Source: Acidobacteriota bacterium
GTDB taxonomy: Bacteria > Acidobacteriota > Terriglobia > Acidiferrales > UBA7541
Direction of reading: 5' to 3'
NCBI GenBank assembly: GCA_003225295.1
Contig: QHYZ01000054.1
Span: 62,001 to 126,000 of the forward strand
Length of the DNA: 64,000 nt
Shown here piece by piece: positions 8,482 to 18,140 of this stretch. Within the stretch, counting starts at the first letter, position 1. Each line of letters opens with the position of its first letter. The translations under genes were made by a program, and so were the position numbers. The notes beneath the pieces were generated by a model, which did no database searches, was not told the DNA's origin, and saw only the letters and a program-made list of their open reading frames with translations.

Positions 8482-9171
8482 TCATCGGTTGCCATTGGCG
8501 AGCGAGGCGTTGCTGGCGCTGGTCACCGGCACGGTGACGGTGTTGTCCATTCGGACCAGCATTCCGGTTTGCGCAGGAAGTTCGAGGTCCTTGCCCTTGC
8601 GCGCGACGATATAGGCGGCACTGCCGGCCAAGCCGAGGCCGAAGCCACGCGCGACGTGGCTGAAGACCGCACCGATGAGCGTGCCGCCACCGGTCCCGAT
8701 GGTCGCGCCGACAATATCGCCCTTGATGTCATGCTTTTCCTGAACGACCTGTCCTTCGTCCACTTTCAGATCTTTGCGGCGCTGGCCTTCGGCCTGCCCG
8801 CGCGGTTGCTCGATGGCAATGATGCTCATCTGCACGGGGATGAGGCGGCTATCGACTTCGATGGAACGAAAAGTAAGGTTCATATACGCCTGGCCGCGAA
8901 AGATGGAAAAGCGGCGGGCCCTCTCGACGGTGCCGATAATGCCGTTCACACGCGTGCCGGCGGGAAGCAGCAGCTGGCTGCCGAGATAGATGGGCTCGGC
9001 GACCGTGGCGACGAACGGGTCGCCATCCTTTGCAACCGCGCTGCTGATTCCGCTTAACAGCGTGAGATGAACCTGCGTGCCCTGCATGACTTGACGCGGT
9101 TCGGCGTAAGAACAGGGCGCGGCGGCGCAAACGAGCGCAGCCGCCAAAAGAAATGATAAAGCGATTTTCAT
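8482..9171 (-). CDS. Secreted TrbI-like/hypothetical envelope protein
   Basis: The start at 9171 is preceded by AGGAGGAATCC, an excellent ribosome site, so the frame extending further upstream is not used. The 229-residue product has a signal peptide (A-A-A-L-V-C-A-A-A-P, cut near S-Y-A). A beta-rich domain follows with G-D-P-F-V-A-T-V and L-L-L-P-A-G-T-R-V-N-G-I-I-G, the pattern of TrbI/VirB10-like 'stable gate' domains also found in stand-alone periplasmic proteins. A Gly-rich hydrophobic stretch (I-G-T-G-G-G-T-L-I-G) near residues 150-190 may contact the membrane. Function unknown. Confidence 0.65.
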   Translation of the reverse strand: MKIALSFLLAAALVCAAAPCSYAEPRQVMQGTQVHLTLLSGISSAVAKDGDPFVATVAEPIYLGSQLLLPAGTRVNGIIGTVERARRFSIFRGQAYMNLTFRSIEVDSRLIPVQMSIIAIEQPRGQAEGQRRKDLKVDEGQVVQEKHDIKGDIVGATIGTGGGTLIGAVFSHVARGFGLGLAGSAAYIVARKGKDLELPAQTGMLVRMDNTVTVPVTSASNASLANGNR

Positions 9172-9500
9172 GGATTCCTCCTGCGCGCACGTGAGTGCGA
9201 GTTGGTCTCGTGTCGTGAGGCGACACCGGGGCGATGCCTCGGTGCGTTCCGCTGGCGCGGCGGACCCGGTATCCCAGCTGAGCCAGGACGCGGGGAGGAT
9301 GGGGAGGAACTCCATCCGAGACTAGAGTACTCGATTCCCGAAATGCGGGGTGCGGCTTTTTGAAAATGTTTCCTGGGTGTCAAGACTCATCGGGAATTGC
9401 CAATTGGGCAAGCGAACTTTGTCCTCATATTGCCCCGCGGCCGCGAGAGGAGTATGTTTTGCGAAGCTTGTGTTGTCCCATTCCGGCGGAGGAGATAGTT

Positions 9501-10007
9501 ATGAAAAAGAATCAACTGGGAAGTGTGTGTGCGGCACTGATCGGAATCGCAATAGCGGCAACGGGAGTTCACGGCCAGGAGAAAAAGGAGAGCGCCGAGG
9601 CACACAAGATCGTGCACTTTGGCGATTTGAAATGGACGCCGATCATGAAGGGCTGCGAACTCGCACCGGTTGCCGGCGACTCCAGTGCCGAAGGAGCGCC
9701 GTTTGTCCTGCGCATCCGCTGTGCCGACGGAGTTAAGATTCCACCGCACTGGCATCCCACAGACGAGCACCTCACCGTGCTGAAGGGAACATTTCTTGTG
9801 AGCACGGGAGAATCGTTTGACGAAGCCAAATTGCAAACCATGAACGTCGGAAACTTCGTTACGATGCCAAAAGAGATGCGCCATTTTGCGATGTGCAAGG
9901 GCGAAACCATCGTACAGGTCCACGGCGCGGGCCCATTCAAAGTAAATTGGGTGAACCCATCCGAGGTGCAGCCGCCGGATGCTCCGGCAGCAAAACCGAG
10001 ATCCTGA
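9501..10007 (+). CDS. Secreted cupin-domain protein
   Basis: ATG 9501 has a strong GGAGGAG ribosome site just upstream. The 168-residue product starts with a signal peptide (M-K-K-N then a hydrophobic core, cut after G-V-H-G). A single cupin barrel follows. Motif 1 contains P-P-H-W-H-P-T-D-E-H, supplying the usual two His, Glu and neighbouring His metal ligands, and a second-motif His lies in M-R-H-F-A. The L-T-V-L-K-G-T-F segment is typical of ChrR/anti-sigma-like cupins. It is probably a periplasmic metal-binding protein of unknown substrate. Confidence 0.82.
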   Translation: MKKNQLGSVCAALIGIAIAATGVHGQEKKESAEAHKIVHFGDLKWTPIMKGCELAPVAGDSSAEGAPFVLRIRCADGVKIPPHWHPTDEHLTVLKGTFLVSTGESFDEAKLQTMNVGNFVTMPKEMRHFAMCKGETIVQVHGAGPFKVNWVNPSEVQPPDAPAAKPRS

Positions 10008-10142
10008 TCTGCGCCAGATTCGGGAGCGGCAAGAAATCAGAAAGGAACTGGATAAAGCCAAGGCCGCATTCTGGCTGGCCTGGGGACGCTGTGCTAGACT
10101 TTTCTCTGCACTCCCGCGAGATTTGTGCGAGTGCCGGAGCGT

Positions 10143-10246
10143 GGAACTTCGGGCTCTGTGCAACGAGGTCCCGCGAACCCCGCCAGGCCCGGAAGGGAGC
10201 AACGGTACCGGGATCACCTCGGGTGCCGCAGACCACCCGGAGTTCC
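10143..10246 (+). ncRNA. ffs: Signal recognition particle RNA, small bacterial type (4.5S)
   Basis: The conserved domain IV apical hairpin core CAGGCCCGGAAGGGAGCA is present near 10184-10201, with the GGAA tetraloop that binds Ffh. The ends pair as a long hairpin: GGAACTTCGGG at 10143-10153 with CCCGGAGTTCC at 10236-10246. The length of about 104 bases suits the small bacterial SRP RNA. It lies about 100 bases upstream of dnaX, a common bacterial location for this gene. The exact transcript ends are approximate. Confidence 0.93.
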
Positions 10247-10351
10247 TCTCACTGAAAAACTGTTGACCACGGTCAAGCGGGAAAACAGTGAGGGTGCAGC
10301 TGACTTCTTCTCTGCCCTGTTTGCTGAAAACTGAGAACTGAAAACTTTCCC

Positions 10352-12133
10352 ATGAGCTACCAGGTCATAGCCCGCAAGTGGCGCCCGCAAACCTTTGACG
10401 ATCTCGTCGGCCAACAACACGTAACCGACACACTGAAAAATGCGATCAAGAATGACCGCGTGGCGCACGCGTACATTTTTTCGGGAGCGCGTGGGGTGGG
10501 AAAAACGACGGCAGCGAGAATCCTGGCGAAAGCACTGAATTGCGTGAAGGGGCCGACGCCGCAGCCTTGCGGCGAGTGCGATTCCTGCAAGGAGATTGCC
10601 GCGGGGACTTCGCTGGACGTGATTGAGATCGACGCGGCCTCGAACCGCGGTATCGACCAGATCCGTGAGTTGCGCGAGATGGTGAGGTACGCGCCAGCGG
10701 CTTCGCGAAGCAAAGTCGTGATACTTGACGAAGCGCACATGCTCACCGGAGAAGCGTCAAACGCCTTGCTGAAGACGCTCGAGGAACCGCCGGACCGGGT
10801 CATCTTTGTGATGGCCACGACACAACCGGAAGATTTGGTGGATACCATTCGCTCGAGGTCGCAACATTTTCATTTTCGCGCGCTCACCTTCGCGGAGATT
10901 ACCGGGCGGCTTGAAGAGATCGCCAGAAAAGAGGACTTGAAGATCGAGGCTGGCGCGATGGCTGTGATTGCGCGAATGGCGGAAGGCAGCTTGCGCGACG
11001 CCCTGTCGCTGCTGGAGCAGGCCCGGGCCTATTGCGGCAATACGATTACGGACCAAGAGGTGCGCGAATTGCTGGGCGTGGTACCGGATGATGCGCTGGA
11101 GGAGCTGGTGGGCGCGATTTCAGAAGGATCGGCGGACCGCGCGCTGGGGCTGGTGCACACGTTCCAGAAAGAAGGACGGAACCTGCAACACTTCTGCCGG
11201 GAAGCGATCCGGCACATGCGCAATCTGCTGATTGCGCGAACGTGCGGGGCGGATTCGGATTTGATTGCGGCGACCGCGGATCAGCGTCCGGCCCTGGCCA
11301 AGGCGGCAGCGCTGTTCGGGGAAGAAGACCTCACGCGATTTTTCCAGATTTTGCTAGAGACGGATGATGATCTGCGGCGGAAGCCCGATCCGCGGGTGCA
11401 TCTGGAGATGGGGTTGCTGCGGCTGATCAATGCGTCGCGCCTGGCGCCGCTGGAGGAACTGCTCGCGGAATTGAAGAGCGGCGTGTCCGGCGGCGGGGCA
11501 AACACTGGAGCCCCGCGAAGCGCGGCGCGGGCTGGAGCGTCCGCACCATCGTCGAGGAGCACGGCGCCGGGTTTTATGGCAGCGGTTCCCGCGCAGCCGA
11601 AGACGGAAACGAAAGTGCAATTTTCGTCCCCGTTCGCTGCACCCGCACCTCCAGCAACCGTTGCTGCTTCGACAGAGGTCAAGCAGGCACCGGTGGCGGA
11701 GGAACCGAACAGTACCCGCGCGGCGGCGCGGGCGATTGGAATTTCGCAGGAGCGTGTTGCGGAGATCAAGTCGACGATTCAGGCGCAACAGAAATTTCTG
11801 GGCGAGCTGGTGGAACAGAGCAGCCTGTGGGAACTAGAGGGCACGGAGCTGCGAATTTATTTTTCGCCGGAGAAGAGGTCGTTCGCGGAAATGATGGAAG
11901 GCAGAGAGACGTTGGAAAGGATCCGTAACATTTCGAGCAAGGTGCTGGGCCGGGCCGTGAGAGTATGTGCTAAACTGGAAGCAGTTGAAGCGGCAACCGC
12001 CTCGGCGGCGCGCTCGGGGTCCGGCACGCAAGAGTTGCGTGCACAGTTTGAGCGCCATCCGATAGTGCGGTCTATGCTGCAGCGCTTCGGGGGGAAAATT
12101 TCAGAAGTGAAACGAAGCCAAGGGGATTCCTGA
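10352..12133 (+). CDS. dnaX: DNA polymerase III subunits gamma and tau
   Basis: This 593-residue clamp-loader ATPase has the N-terminal signature M-S-Y-Q-V-I-A-R-K-W-R-P, Walker A G-A-R-G-V-G-K-T (45-52), a four-Cys zinc module (64, 73, 76, 79), and Walker B with D-E-A-H (126-129). The AAA+ core and domain III end near residue 370. An Ala/Pro-rich linker of about 90 residues and a C-terminal tau-like domain follow. The product loads the beta clamp and links polymerase to helicase. ffs lies upstream, and ybaB starts at the last base of the stop codon, so expression is coupled. Any gamma/tau frameshift site was not obvious. Confidence 0.97.
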   Translation: MSYQVIARKWRPQTFDDLVGQQHVTDTLKNAIKNDRVAHAYIFSGARGVGKTTAARILAKALNCVKGPTPQPCGECDSCKEIAAGTSLDVIEIDAASNRGIDQIRELREMVRYAPAASRSKVVILDEAHMLTGEASNALLKTLEEPPDRVIFVMATTQPEDLVDTIRSRSQHFHFRALTFAEITGRLEEIARKEDLKIEAGAMAVIARMAEGSLRDALSLLEQARAYCGNTITDQEVRELLGVVPDDALEELVGAISEGSADRALGLVHTFQKEGRNLQHFCREAIRHMRNLLIARTCGADSDLIAATADQRPALAKAAALFGEEDLTRFFQILLETDDDLRRKPDPRVHLEMGLLRLINASRLAPLEELLAELKSGVSGGGANTGAPRSAARAGASAPSSRSTAPGFMAAVPAQPKTETKVQFSSPFAAPAPPATVAASTEVKQAPVAEEPNSTRAAARAIGISQERVAEIKSTIQAQQKFLGELVEQSSLWELEGTELRIYFSPEKRSFAEMMEGRETLERIRNISSKVLGRAVRVCAKLEAVEAATASAARSGSGTQELRAQFERHPIVRSMLQRFGGKISEVKRSQGDS

Positions 12134-12459
12134 TGGAAGTCAGCGCTCTCCAACAGATGCTTTCGCGGTTCCGGCAGTTGCAGGAAGACTTGCAGAGGCA
12201 GGTGAATTCCGTGACGGTGGAGGCATCGGCCGGCGGAGGCATGGTCACGGTGAGGATGAACGGCCAAAAACAGATTGTGGACGTGAAAATCGAGCCGGAT
12301 GTTTTTGCAAACAAAGACCAAGAGATGCTGCAAGATTTGGTCCGCGCGGCGGTCAATGAAGCGTCACGGCGCGTGGATGAAGAACTGGCGAATCAGATGA
12401 AAAACCTCGCCGGCGGAATCCCCGGGATCGCGGGGATGAAGATCCCCGGGTTGTTTTAG
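12133..12459 (+). CDS. ybaB: YbaB/EbfC nucleoid-associated protein
   Basis: The 108-residue protein is a typical YbaB: an N-terminal helix with repeated Gln (Q-Q-M-L-S-R-F-R-Q-L-Q-E-D-L-Q-R-Q), a central beta sheet with G-G-G-M-V-T-V-R-M-N-G, and the C-terminal P-G-I-A-G-M-K-I-P-G-L-F. Members are dimeric DNA-binding proteins encoded beside dnaX and recR. Here the ATG shares one base with the dnaX stop (TGATGG). recR is not next; it lies 7.6 kb downstream. Confidence 0.95.
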   Translation: MEVSALQQMLSRFRQLQEDLQRQVNSVTVEASAGGGMVTVRMNGQKQIVDVKIEPDVFANKDQEMLQDLVRAAVNEASRRVDEELANQMKNLAGGIPGIAGMKIPGLF

Positions 12460-12482
12460 CTGGCCAAAGATTCCCTGGCCAG
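12460..12482. terminator. Bidirectional terminator-like hairpin
   Basis: CTGGCCA at 12460-12466 pairs perfectly with TGGCCAG at 12476-12482 around a 9-base loop, followed on the plus strand by an imperfect T-rich stretch. It sits between the convergent ybaB and M48 protease genes, directly after the ybaB stop. Confidence 0.6.
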
Positions 12483-12498
12483 ATTTCCTTTCCTCGTT

Positions 12499-13410
12499 TT
12501 ACTTCACGTATTCCCCGTTGTGAACTTCATACTCGACGCGGAACGGCTTCCGCTCCTTGCGAGTTTCCCAATGCTCCTGGGCGATGAGGCGGTTGGCTTC
12601 GGCGAGACGCTCGGAAGGGAGCGGGTGTGAACGGAAATAGCCGTTCAAGCTCTGAATGGCCAGCTCGGAAAGCTCCTGGTCCGGGCTTTGCGCGTGGATG
12701 ACGTATTCGTCGCACAACTTGGCAAAGCGCTCGAACGAATCGACGGCACCGTACGGAGAATAGCCCGACTGAACCGCCAGATACATTCCTTCGCGATCGG
12801 CTTCGAATTCTTCGTCCTTGTGGTAGCCGGCTTCCCAGAAATCGAGCGGAAGCTGCAGCAGCGCTCCCAGAACGTCGAGGTTGAGATCTTTCAGCTTCGC
12901 TTCCACCTGCACGCGCTCGACACAGTGATAGTGGTCGATGTGCTCGATCTCATGGGCCAGGATGTTCGCGAGTTCGTCTTCGCTGGTGATCAGGTCGAGC
13001 ATACCTTCTCCGATGTAGACCGGTCCTCCAGGAAGAGAAAAGGCATTGATCAGGTTGTGATCGGGGAGGACGGTAAAGGTGTACGGTAAGTGCCGATGCG
13101 CGCGAAGGGCCACGGTGCCTCCGACGCGGGTGACGTACTTCTCGAGCCCTTCTTCTTCAGGAGTAAGGTTCCGGGTTTGCGTTGCATAGCGAGAGGCGAG
13201 GTCCTTGCCGATTCTGATTTCCCGTTCGTCGGAGAGGCGCGTGAGGCGCATGGGAACGCGGGAGAGGTCGCGTTGGGCGTCGGCAGCCATATTCAAGATG
13301 GCGTTGGCCGAGACGGGACTGGACTTGGGGCGGCGCTGGCTCCAATACAGCCCCGCGACCGCGAAGCCCAGGATGAGAAAGAAAACGACGAAGACGACGG
13401 AGCGCTTCAT
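12499..13410 (-). CDS. Membrane-anchored M48-family zinc metalloprotease
   Basis: The start at 13410 overlaps the stop of the upstream DUF2339 gene in an ATGA, so the two are translationally coupled; the product is 303 residues. An N-terminal membrane anchor or signal (residues 4-22, V-V-F-V-V-F-F-L-I-L-G) leads to an M48 peptidase domain with H-E-I-E-H at 153-157 and the downstream E-F-E-A-D, the third zinc ligand, as in BepA/HtpX-type enzymes. The A-F-S-L-P-G-G-P-V-Y-I segment before the motif is family-typical. A role in envelope protein quality control is likely by family. Confidence 0.87.
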   Translation of the reverse strand: MKRSVVFVVFFLILGFAVAGLYWSQRRPKSSPVSANAILNMAADAQRDLSRVPMRLTRLSDEREIRIGKDLASRYATQTRNLTPEEEGLEKYVTRVGGTVALRAHRHLPYTFTVLPDHNLINAFSLPGGPVYIGEGMLDLITSEDELANILAHEIEHIDHYHCVERVQVEAKLKDLNLDVLGALLQLPLDFWEAGYHKDEEFEADREGMYLAVQSGYSPYGAVDSFERFAKLCDEYVIHAQSPDQELSELAIQSLNGYFRSHPLPSERLAEANRLIAQEHWETRKERKPFRVEYEVHNGEYVK

Positions 13411-16400
13411 AGAAATTGGCGAATGGCATCCTTGTACGTCGCCCACAAGAACGAAACGAATGAAACCACCACGCCTACGATGATCACGGTGATATATTTG
13501 TCGCGCGTTTGCAGACCCCAAACGTCGAGAGCAAAGACTTTTGCGACGCAGAGCAAGAGAATTCCGATCCCCGTTAGGCGAAAGCTGCGTTGCCTGGTTG
13601 CCAGCCCCAGCACGAAGATCACTACGCCCTCAATACCCCACGACACAGTCACCATTCCCGAGCGCATTTTCAAAGCCAGCATGAAAGTGATCAGGATGAT
13701 GGGGGCAAAAAACACAACTTGCTCCGGGCGGCCGGCAATCAGCGCAAGCGGTCTGATCCAAGGATTCACGTTCTGAGGGATGCCGTAGCGCCCGCGGAGA
13801 CGGAAAGCGAAGAACAGGCTGGCCAGCAAAATGACGGCCGCCGAACTGAGCACGAAGTAGCGGCCTTGCCAATCGCCTTCGCCGAAATAGCCGGCGCCAA
13901 AAAGATTGTGGGCCATGCCGCGAGCGAGAACACCGACCGTCAGAAGCAATCCTTGATGCAGGAAGAGCGGTTGATCCAGAAGCAGCGCGGCACCGAGAAG
14001 CGCAAAAACGACGGCCGCCCAAGAGCTGACCACCCATTCGATCGGAAACTGGAAATAGAAAAGCGCCACGATGGTGGCGGTGCCCAGGTAGGCGAGGAGC
14101 ACGTCGAAGTGCAGGCGGCGGTCGCGGACGGTGTTTTCTTCCTTCGGTGGCAATTGCGCGTAGACGAAGAAGAAAATCAGGACGAGGGGAAGAATGGTGT
14201 ACATCCGCGGGCCCCAGAACTCGCCGGGCTCTCCCGCGGTGAGATTCGCAAGGAAAATCCGAGCGAAGGAAGCGATGAGCGCGACGTACGCCTGATATCG
14301 GAATTGCGTGATCTTGCGCAACAGGCCGTACTCGAAGAGCACCAGACCAAATGCGCCCCAGGCCACGGCGATGCCGGTGGGCTGCGACTGCAGCTCATAC
14401 CAAAGGAGCAGACCGCCAATGGCAGATGCCGCCCAGGAGTACACGTGATGGATGTCGCGCTTGCGCCATTCGTCGGGCATACGAATGAGGCGTGCGAGCG
14501 CGTAGAAGATGACCGCGACGATGGCCAGCGACAAGAGCCGCACGCTGATGCCGTGCCAGGTGGCGGTGACGTAGAGATTTACGCTGATGCTGCGGAGCAG
14601 CGTCAGTCCGGCGAGAGCGTGCGATTGCCAAGGCAATTCATCGAGCTCGAAGCGCTGATCGACAATTGCAAGGACCAGCGCAAATGCGGCCCACAGGGGG
14701 GCCAGCCAGCCGTTGGGAGCTTCGTACCAGGCGAGGAGGGCCAGGAGCCCGGTCGCCGCGAAAGAATGAAGGAAGGCGATGGCGCGGGCATAGCGCTCCT
14801 TAGGCGCGGCTTTCTGCGAGAGGAAGTACAAGCCCGCGGCAACGAGGGAAATGGTGAAGATGCGCAGGGACATGGGGCCCCAGAACTTTTGCTCGAGTTC
14901 GTAGTTGTAGAAGAAAGCGCGGACCAGAGCGCAGAGACCGACGACGTTGGCCTGCCAGGCAAGCTGCTGGTAACGAATCCAGCGCGTGGACAGCGCGAGC
15001 ACGACGGCGAAAACGATCCAGCCAACGGCAATCCAGGGCGCGCGAAGCGCCTCCTGAAGGACCCAGACCATGATGCCGGTGCCGGCCCAAGTGTAGGCCA
15101 CGCGCGCAAGCTTGAGATGCCGTTCATCCGATGTGCCCAGCCGCTTGGCGAGCCAATAGCCGCCAACAACGACAGGCAATGCGCTGAAAGAGCGCACCGG
15201 AATGGTGTGCCAGAGGCGGATGGCGCCTGGATCAGCGGTGAGCGCGGTGAATACGGCGAGGCCGGTGAGAAGATGGGCGTGCCAGGCAAGGGCGTGATAA
15301 CGCAGCGCGCGCGCGGCCTCGGACAGAGCCACGGCGAAAACCATGCAAGCGAGGGGCTGCCAAAGCTCCGGCGCTTCGAACCAGATGAGAAGAACAAAGC
15401 AACCGCTGCCCGCGGCGGCGAAGAGGCCGCGAATGGTGCGCTGCCCCGGTTCATCACGCAGAGCCGCCAATCTGGCGGTGAGATAGAACGCTGCACCGAG
15501 AATGGGAAAAGTAAGCAGCCGCAAGCGCACATGGGCGTGTTCAGGGGATTCGAGGTGTAAATTGACAACCATGGCGCGACAGAAAGTGAGCAAGCCGAGG
15601 AGGGCATACTGTACTTGCAGGTTCGGCGATTCGAGGACACGGCCAAGAGCCGCGAGGATGAGCATGATGGCGCCGAACGCGAGCGCGGTCCAATCGTGAG
15701 AGAACAGTGCCCAGGCGGCGGATGCGGCGGCGAATGCACCGAGGTAGGAATGGATGGTCAGCAAGGGACGACCAGACGAGCCATCAAACAAGTCTTTCCA
15801 GCGTGAGCCGACGCCGAGAGAATTGATGTAGAAGACCACTGCACAGAGTGAGAAAAGGACTCCGGCGGCAAGAGCTGGATCCTCGTTCGCGAGGCGCAAG
15901 TTGAGAAGATGACGGAAGTCCAGGCCAAGAAGATGCAGGCCGACAAGCAGGCCGGTTAGGAGACCGAGGTGGCGGAAAACGACTTCTTTCGCGATGATCC
16001 CGGCGGCCAGGAAAGCCTCCGCGCCGACAAGCCAGAGGATGGCCACGTTGTTTCCGGAATAGTGGAAAGGAACGGCGGCGAGCATCAGCGTCGCGCCAAC
16101 CACGCTCAGGACGACAAAAGCCTGGCGGCGGCGTTTGGTGATGGGCAATTGGGCCAAGCTGAATTCCAACGCTCCAACGACCAGGAGCGCGAGATAGGCG
16201 AGCTCCGGCTGTACGGATTGGAACTTCATGACGCCGAGGAGTAGCAGGACGTTTAAGAGAGCAGCGAGGGTGGAGATGTGTTCCTCGAAGTCGGTCTTAA
16301 TGTTGCGGGCAATGTAGGAGATACGGAAGGTCAGCCAGTAGAAGAAAAGCAACGCCAAGCTGGCGCGGTATTCCTCGAAGTGACGGCCGTGAGCGCCCTC

Positions 16401-17705
16401 GATGCCAAGGAGGCGGTAAAGCCAATAGAGATGATTCAAGTAGCTGGAAAGGATGCCGAAGACCTCGAGCTCGAACCAGCCCATTTTGAGAACGATGGAA
16501 ACAAGACCGATGGCCAGGAAGACACCGGCGGATAGGCTGTAGACGGTGTCCTGGCTCAGCGCGACCGTGGTGTATCCCAGCAAAAAGGCAAGACCAGTTA
16601 CGAATTGCGAGCGATACCGCAGCGTATGAAGAGCCATGGCCACCGCGACGATTAACATGAGGACGCAATCGAGGGTGAGCGAGCCAACACTGACTGGCAG
16701 GACGCGCATGGCCTGGACGTGATAGATCCCAAAGGTGCTGAAAAAAAGCAGCGCCCAGCCGCCGCCGATGCTCGTGCGGCCGAGGAGGCGGTAGCGTTCG
16801 TTCTTTTCGAGAAATATGCCGCCGCCAAGCAGAACCGCAGAAGCGAAGTACGAGATGCCCACCTTGCCGGGCGCCCCAAGAGCGCCAAGTTCATAGATGC
16901 CCAGCAGGGCAAACCCAATCACCGTCATGATGATGCCGATCTTGGGGAGCCAGTTCGTGCCCAGGGCCTCTTCGATGGCGGATACTGTTTTCATGCGCTG
17001 CTGAAACGTGGGTCTTGGCGCGGGCGCGCGATACGCAGAGACCGGTGGTGGCGCGGACACGCGCGCGGCCGTGGCGGGAGGGATCCCCGCCGGTGCGCGC
17101 GGCGTGGGCGCGGGAATGCGCGGCGCAGGCGGCTGTGGCGAAGTCAACGATGGGGGAGTGCCTTGTGGTGCGACCCGGGCAGCCGGTTTTACTTCGGCAC
17201 TCGTTTTCGCTACCGCCGGCAGGACGGGCTTGGGCTCTACCGGTGCGGGTGGCGCCGGCAGTTTTTGCGCGGGCGTGCTCGCAGGAGCGATTGGCACCGG
17301 AGCCGGCGCAATGGGTGCAGGTTCTTGCGGCTTGGGCAACGGCTGCGCTTCAGGCTTCTTCTCCGGCATGGGAAACAACACTGGCGCGGGCAGTGTGAGC
17401 GGGGCCGGCAAGTCAACGTGTGCTGCTGGAACGGGTGTTTCTTTCTTGGCCGACGTGGCGGGAGCGGCAGGTGGCTGCGTAGGTTGGCCAACTGCTGGCG
17501 CAGCGGGATGGACGGCGGCCAGGAGTTGGCGCTGGAGGTCGGCGACCTCTCGCTGGAAGGAGACGTGCTGCCTGGAATTCTCTTCCCTGAGCTGGTCCAG
17601 ATTTTCGCGCAGTTTTTTGTACTTCCCCAGCAGAACGAGGGTGATAAACGGGGTGGCCAGTGCCAGAAGCGCAAACAGCACAAAAATCAGCTCAGCAAGG
17701 GGCAT
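13407..17705 (-). CDS. DUF2339 giant multi-pass membrane protein
   Basis: ATG 17705 is used because the product then starts with a first membrane helix (P-L-A-E-L-I-F-V-L-F-A-L-L). At 1432 residues this is a very large polytopic protein. Order: one helix, a short coiled coil (L-R-E-N-L-D-Q-L-R-E-E-N), a Pro/Ala-rich cytoplasmic linker of about 180 residues, then a DUF2339 start (W-L-P-K-I-G-I-I-M-T-V-I-G-F-A) and some forty hydrophobic segments to the C-terminus. Repeated units (W-x-A-x-x-F-A-L-V-L-A-x-x-x-R, then L-P-W-Q-S-H and similar) suggest internal duplication. Function unknown. It is coupled by ATGA to an M48 protease. Confidence 0.85.
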   Translation of the reverse strand: MPLAELIFVLFALLALATPFITLVLLGKYKKLRENLDQLREENSRQHVSFQREVADLQRQLLAAVHPAAPAVGQPTQPPAAPATSAKKETPVPAAHVDLPAPLTLPAPVLFPMPEKKPEAQPLPKPQEPAPIAPAPVPIAPASTPAQKLPAPPAPVEPKPVLPAVAKTSAEVKPAARVAPQGTPPSLTSPQPPAPRIPAPTPRAPAGIPPATAARVSAPPPVSAYRAPAPRPTFQQRMKTVSAIEEALGTNWLPKIGIIMTVIGFALLGIYELGALGAPGKVGISYFASAVLLGGGIFLEKNERYRLLGRTSIGGGWALLFFSTFGIYHVQAMRVLPVSVGSLTLDCVLMLIVAVAMALHTLRYRSQFVTGLAFLLGYTTVALSQDTVYSLSAGVFLAIGLVSIVLKMGWFELEVFGILSSYLNHLYWLYRLLGIEGAHGRHFEEYRASLALLFFYWLTFRISYIARNIKTDFEEHISTLAALLNVLLLLGVMKFQSVQPELAYLALLVVGALEFSLAQLPITKRRRQAFVVLSVVGATLMLAAVPFHYSGNNVAILWLVGAEAFLAAGIIAKEVVFRHLGLLTGLLVGLHLLGLDFRHLLNLRLANEDPALAAGVLFSLCAVVFYINSLGVGSRWKDLFDGSSGRPLLTIHSYLGAFAAASAAWALFSHDWTALAFGAIMLILAALGRVLESPNLQVQYALLGLLTFCRAMVVNLHLESPEHAHVRLRLLTFPILGAAFYLTARLAALRDEPGQRTIRGLFAAAGSGCFVLLIWFEAPELWQPLACMVFAVALSEAARALRYHALAWHAHLLTGLAVFTALTADPGAIRLWHTIPVRSFSALPVVVGGYWLAKRLGTSDERHLKLARVAYTWAGTGIMVWVLQEALRAPWIAVGWIVFAVVLALSTRWIRYQQLAWQANVVGLCALVRAFFYNYELEQKFWGPMSLRIFTISLVAAGLYFLSQKAAPKERYARAIAFLHSFAATGLLALLAWYEAPNGWLAPLWAAFALVLAIVDQRFELDELPWQSHALAGLTLLRSISVNLYVTATWHGISVRLLSLAIVAVIFYALARLIRMPDEWRKRDIHHVYSWAASAIGGLLLWYELQSQPTGIAVAWGAFGLVLFEYGLLRKITQFRYQAYVALIASFARIFLANLTAGEPGEFWGPRMYTILPLVLIFFFVYAQLPPKEENTVRDRRLHFDVLLAYLGTATIVALFYFQFPIEWVVSSWAAVVFALLGAALLLDQPLFLHQGLLLTVGVLARGMAHNLFGAGYFGEGDWQGRYFVLSSAAVILLASLFFAFRLRGRYGIPQNVNPWIRPLALIAGRPEQVVFFAPIILITFMLALKMRSGMVTVSWGIEGVVIFVLGLATRQRSFRLTGIGILLLCVAKVFALDVWGLQTRDKYITVIIVGVVVSFVSFLWATYKDAIRQFL

Positions 17706-18140
17706 GGGATATCCTTGACGTGGGTGATCCTTGATTCTGATGTTAGAACGACGGCAGGTAAGAATCTTGCAGTTTGTTTCCAGGACCACCCTGGCAGTAA
17801 ACGCGGCCTATATAAGGGCATTAAAATGAGGTACTTAGGATTGTAATAGGAATACGTTCCGCAAGTGAAAACGGCAGTCGAATCAGACTGCCCTGGCAAT
17901 CCTGGCAGTCAAATCCCCGCACCATGAACTCCAGATGTGGTATACTCTCTTTGCGCTTAATACCTCGGTTGTGTTGTGCGGTCCCTCTGGTGCAGTGCTT
18001 GCTCTGAGACTCCCCGCCTCCAGTTTCCTCCGTACGTTTTACGCGTAATCTAAAACAAGACTGGCAAAGCAAGCCGCCGGCCCGCCCGAGAATTCGTGTG
18101 CGCACCGTGACGGCTTCTGCCAGCAAGAAAGCAATATTGA
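17706..18140. other. Divergent intergenic/leader region before the DEAD-box helicase
   Basis: About 435 bases separate the divergently transcribed DUF2339 gene and the helicase. No ORF here is convincing. The stretch 17800-17860 is A+T-rich and promoter-like. Helicases of this type often have long, structured, cold-responsive leaders, but I could not identify a specific element. Confidence 0.4.

Noticed and set aside
13590-15560. 656-codon plus-strand open frame
   Set aside because: It is antisense to the DUF2339 membrane gene; its charged, Glu/Arg/Gln-rich composition is what the complement of hydrophobic codons gives.
16719-17846. 375-codon plus-strand open frame, and a nearby Gly/Ala-rich one
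   Set aside because: Antisense to the Pro/Ala-rich linker of the DUF2339 gene; low-complexity shadow.
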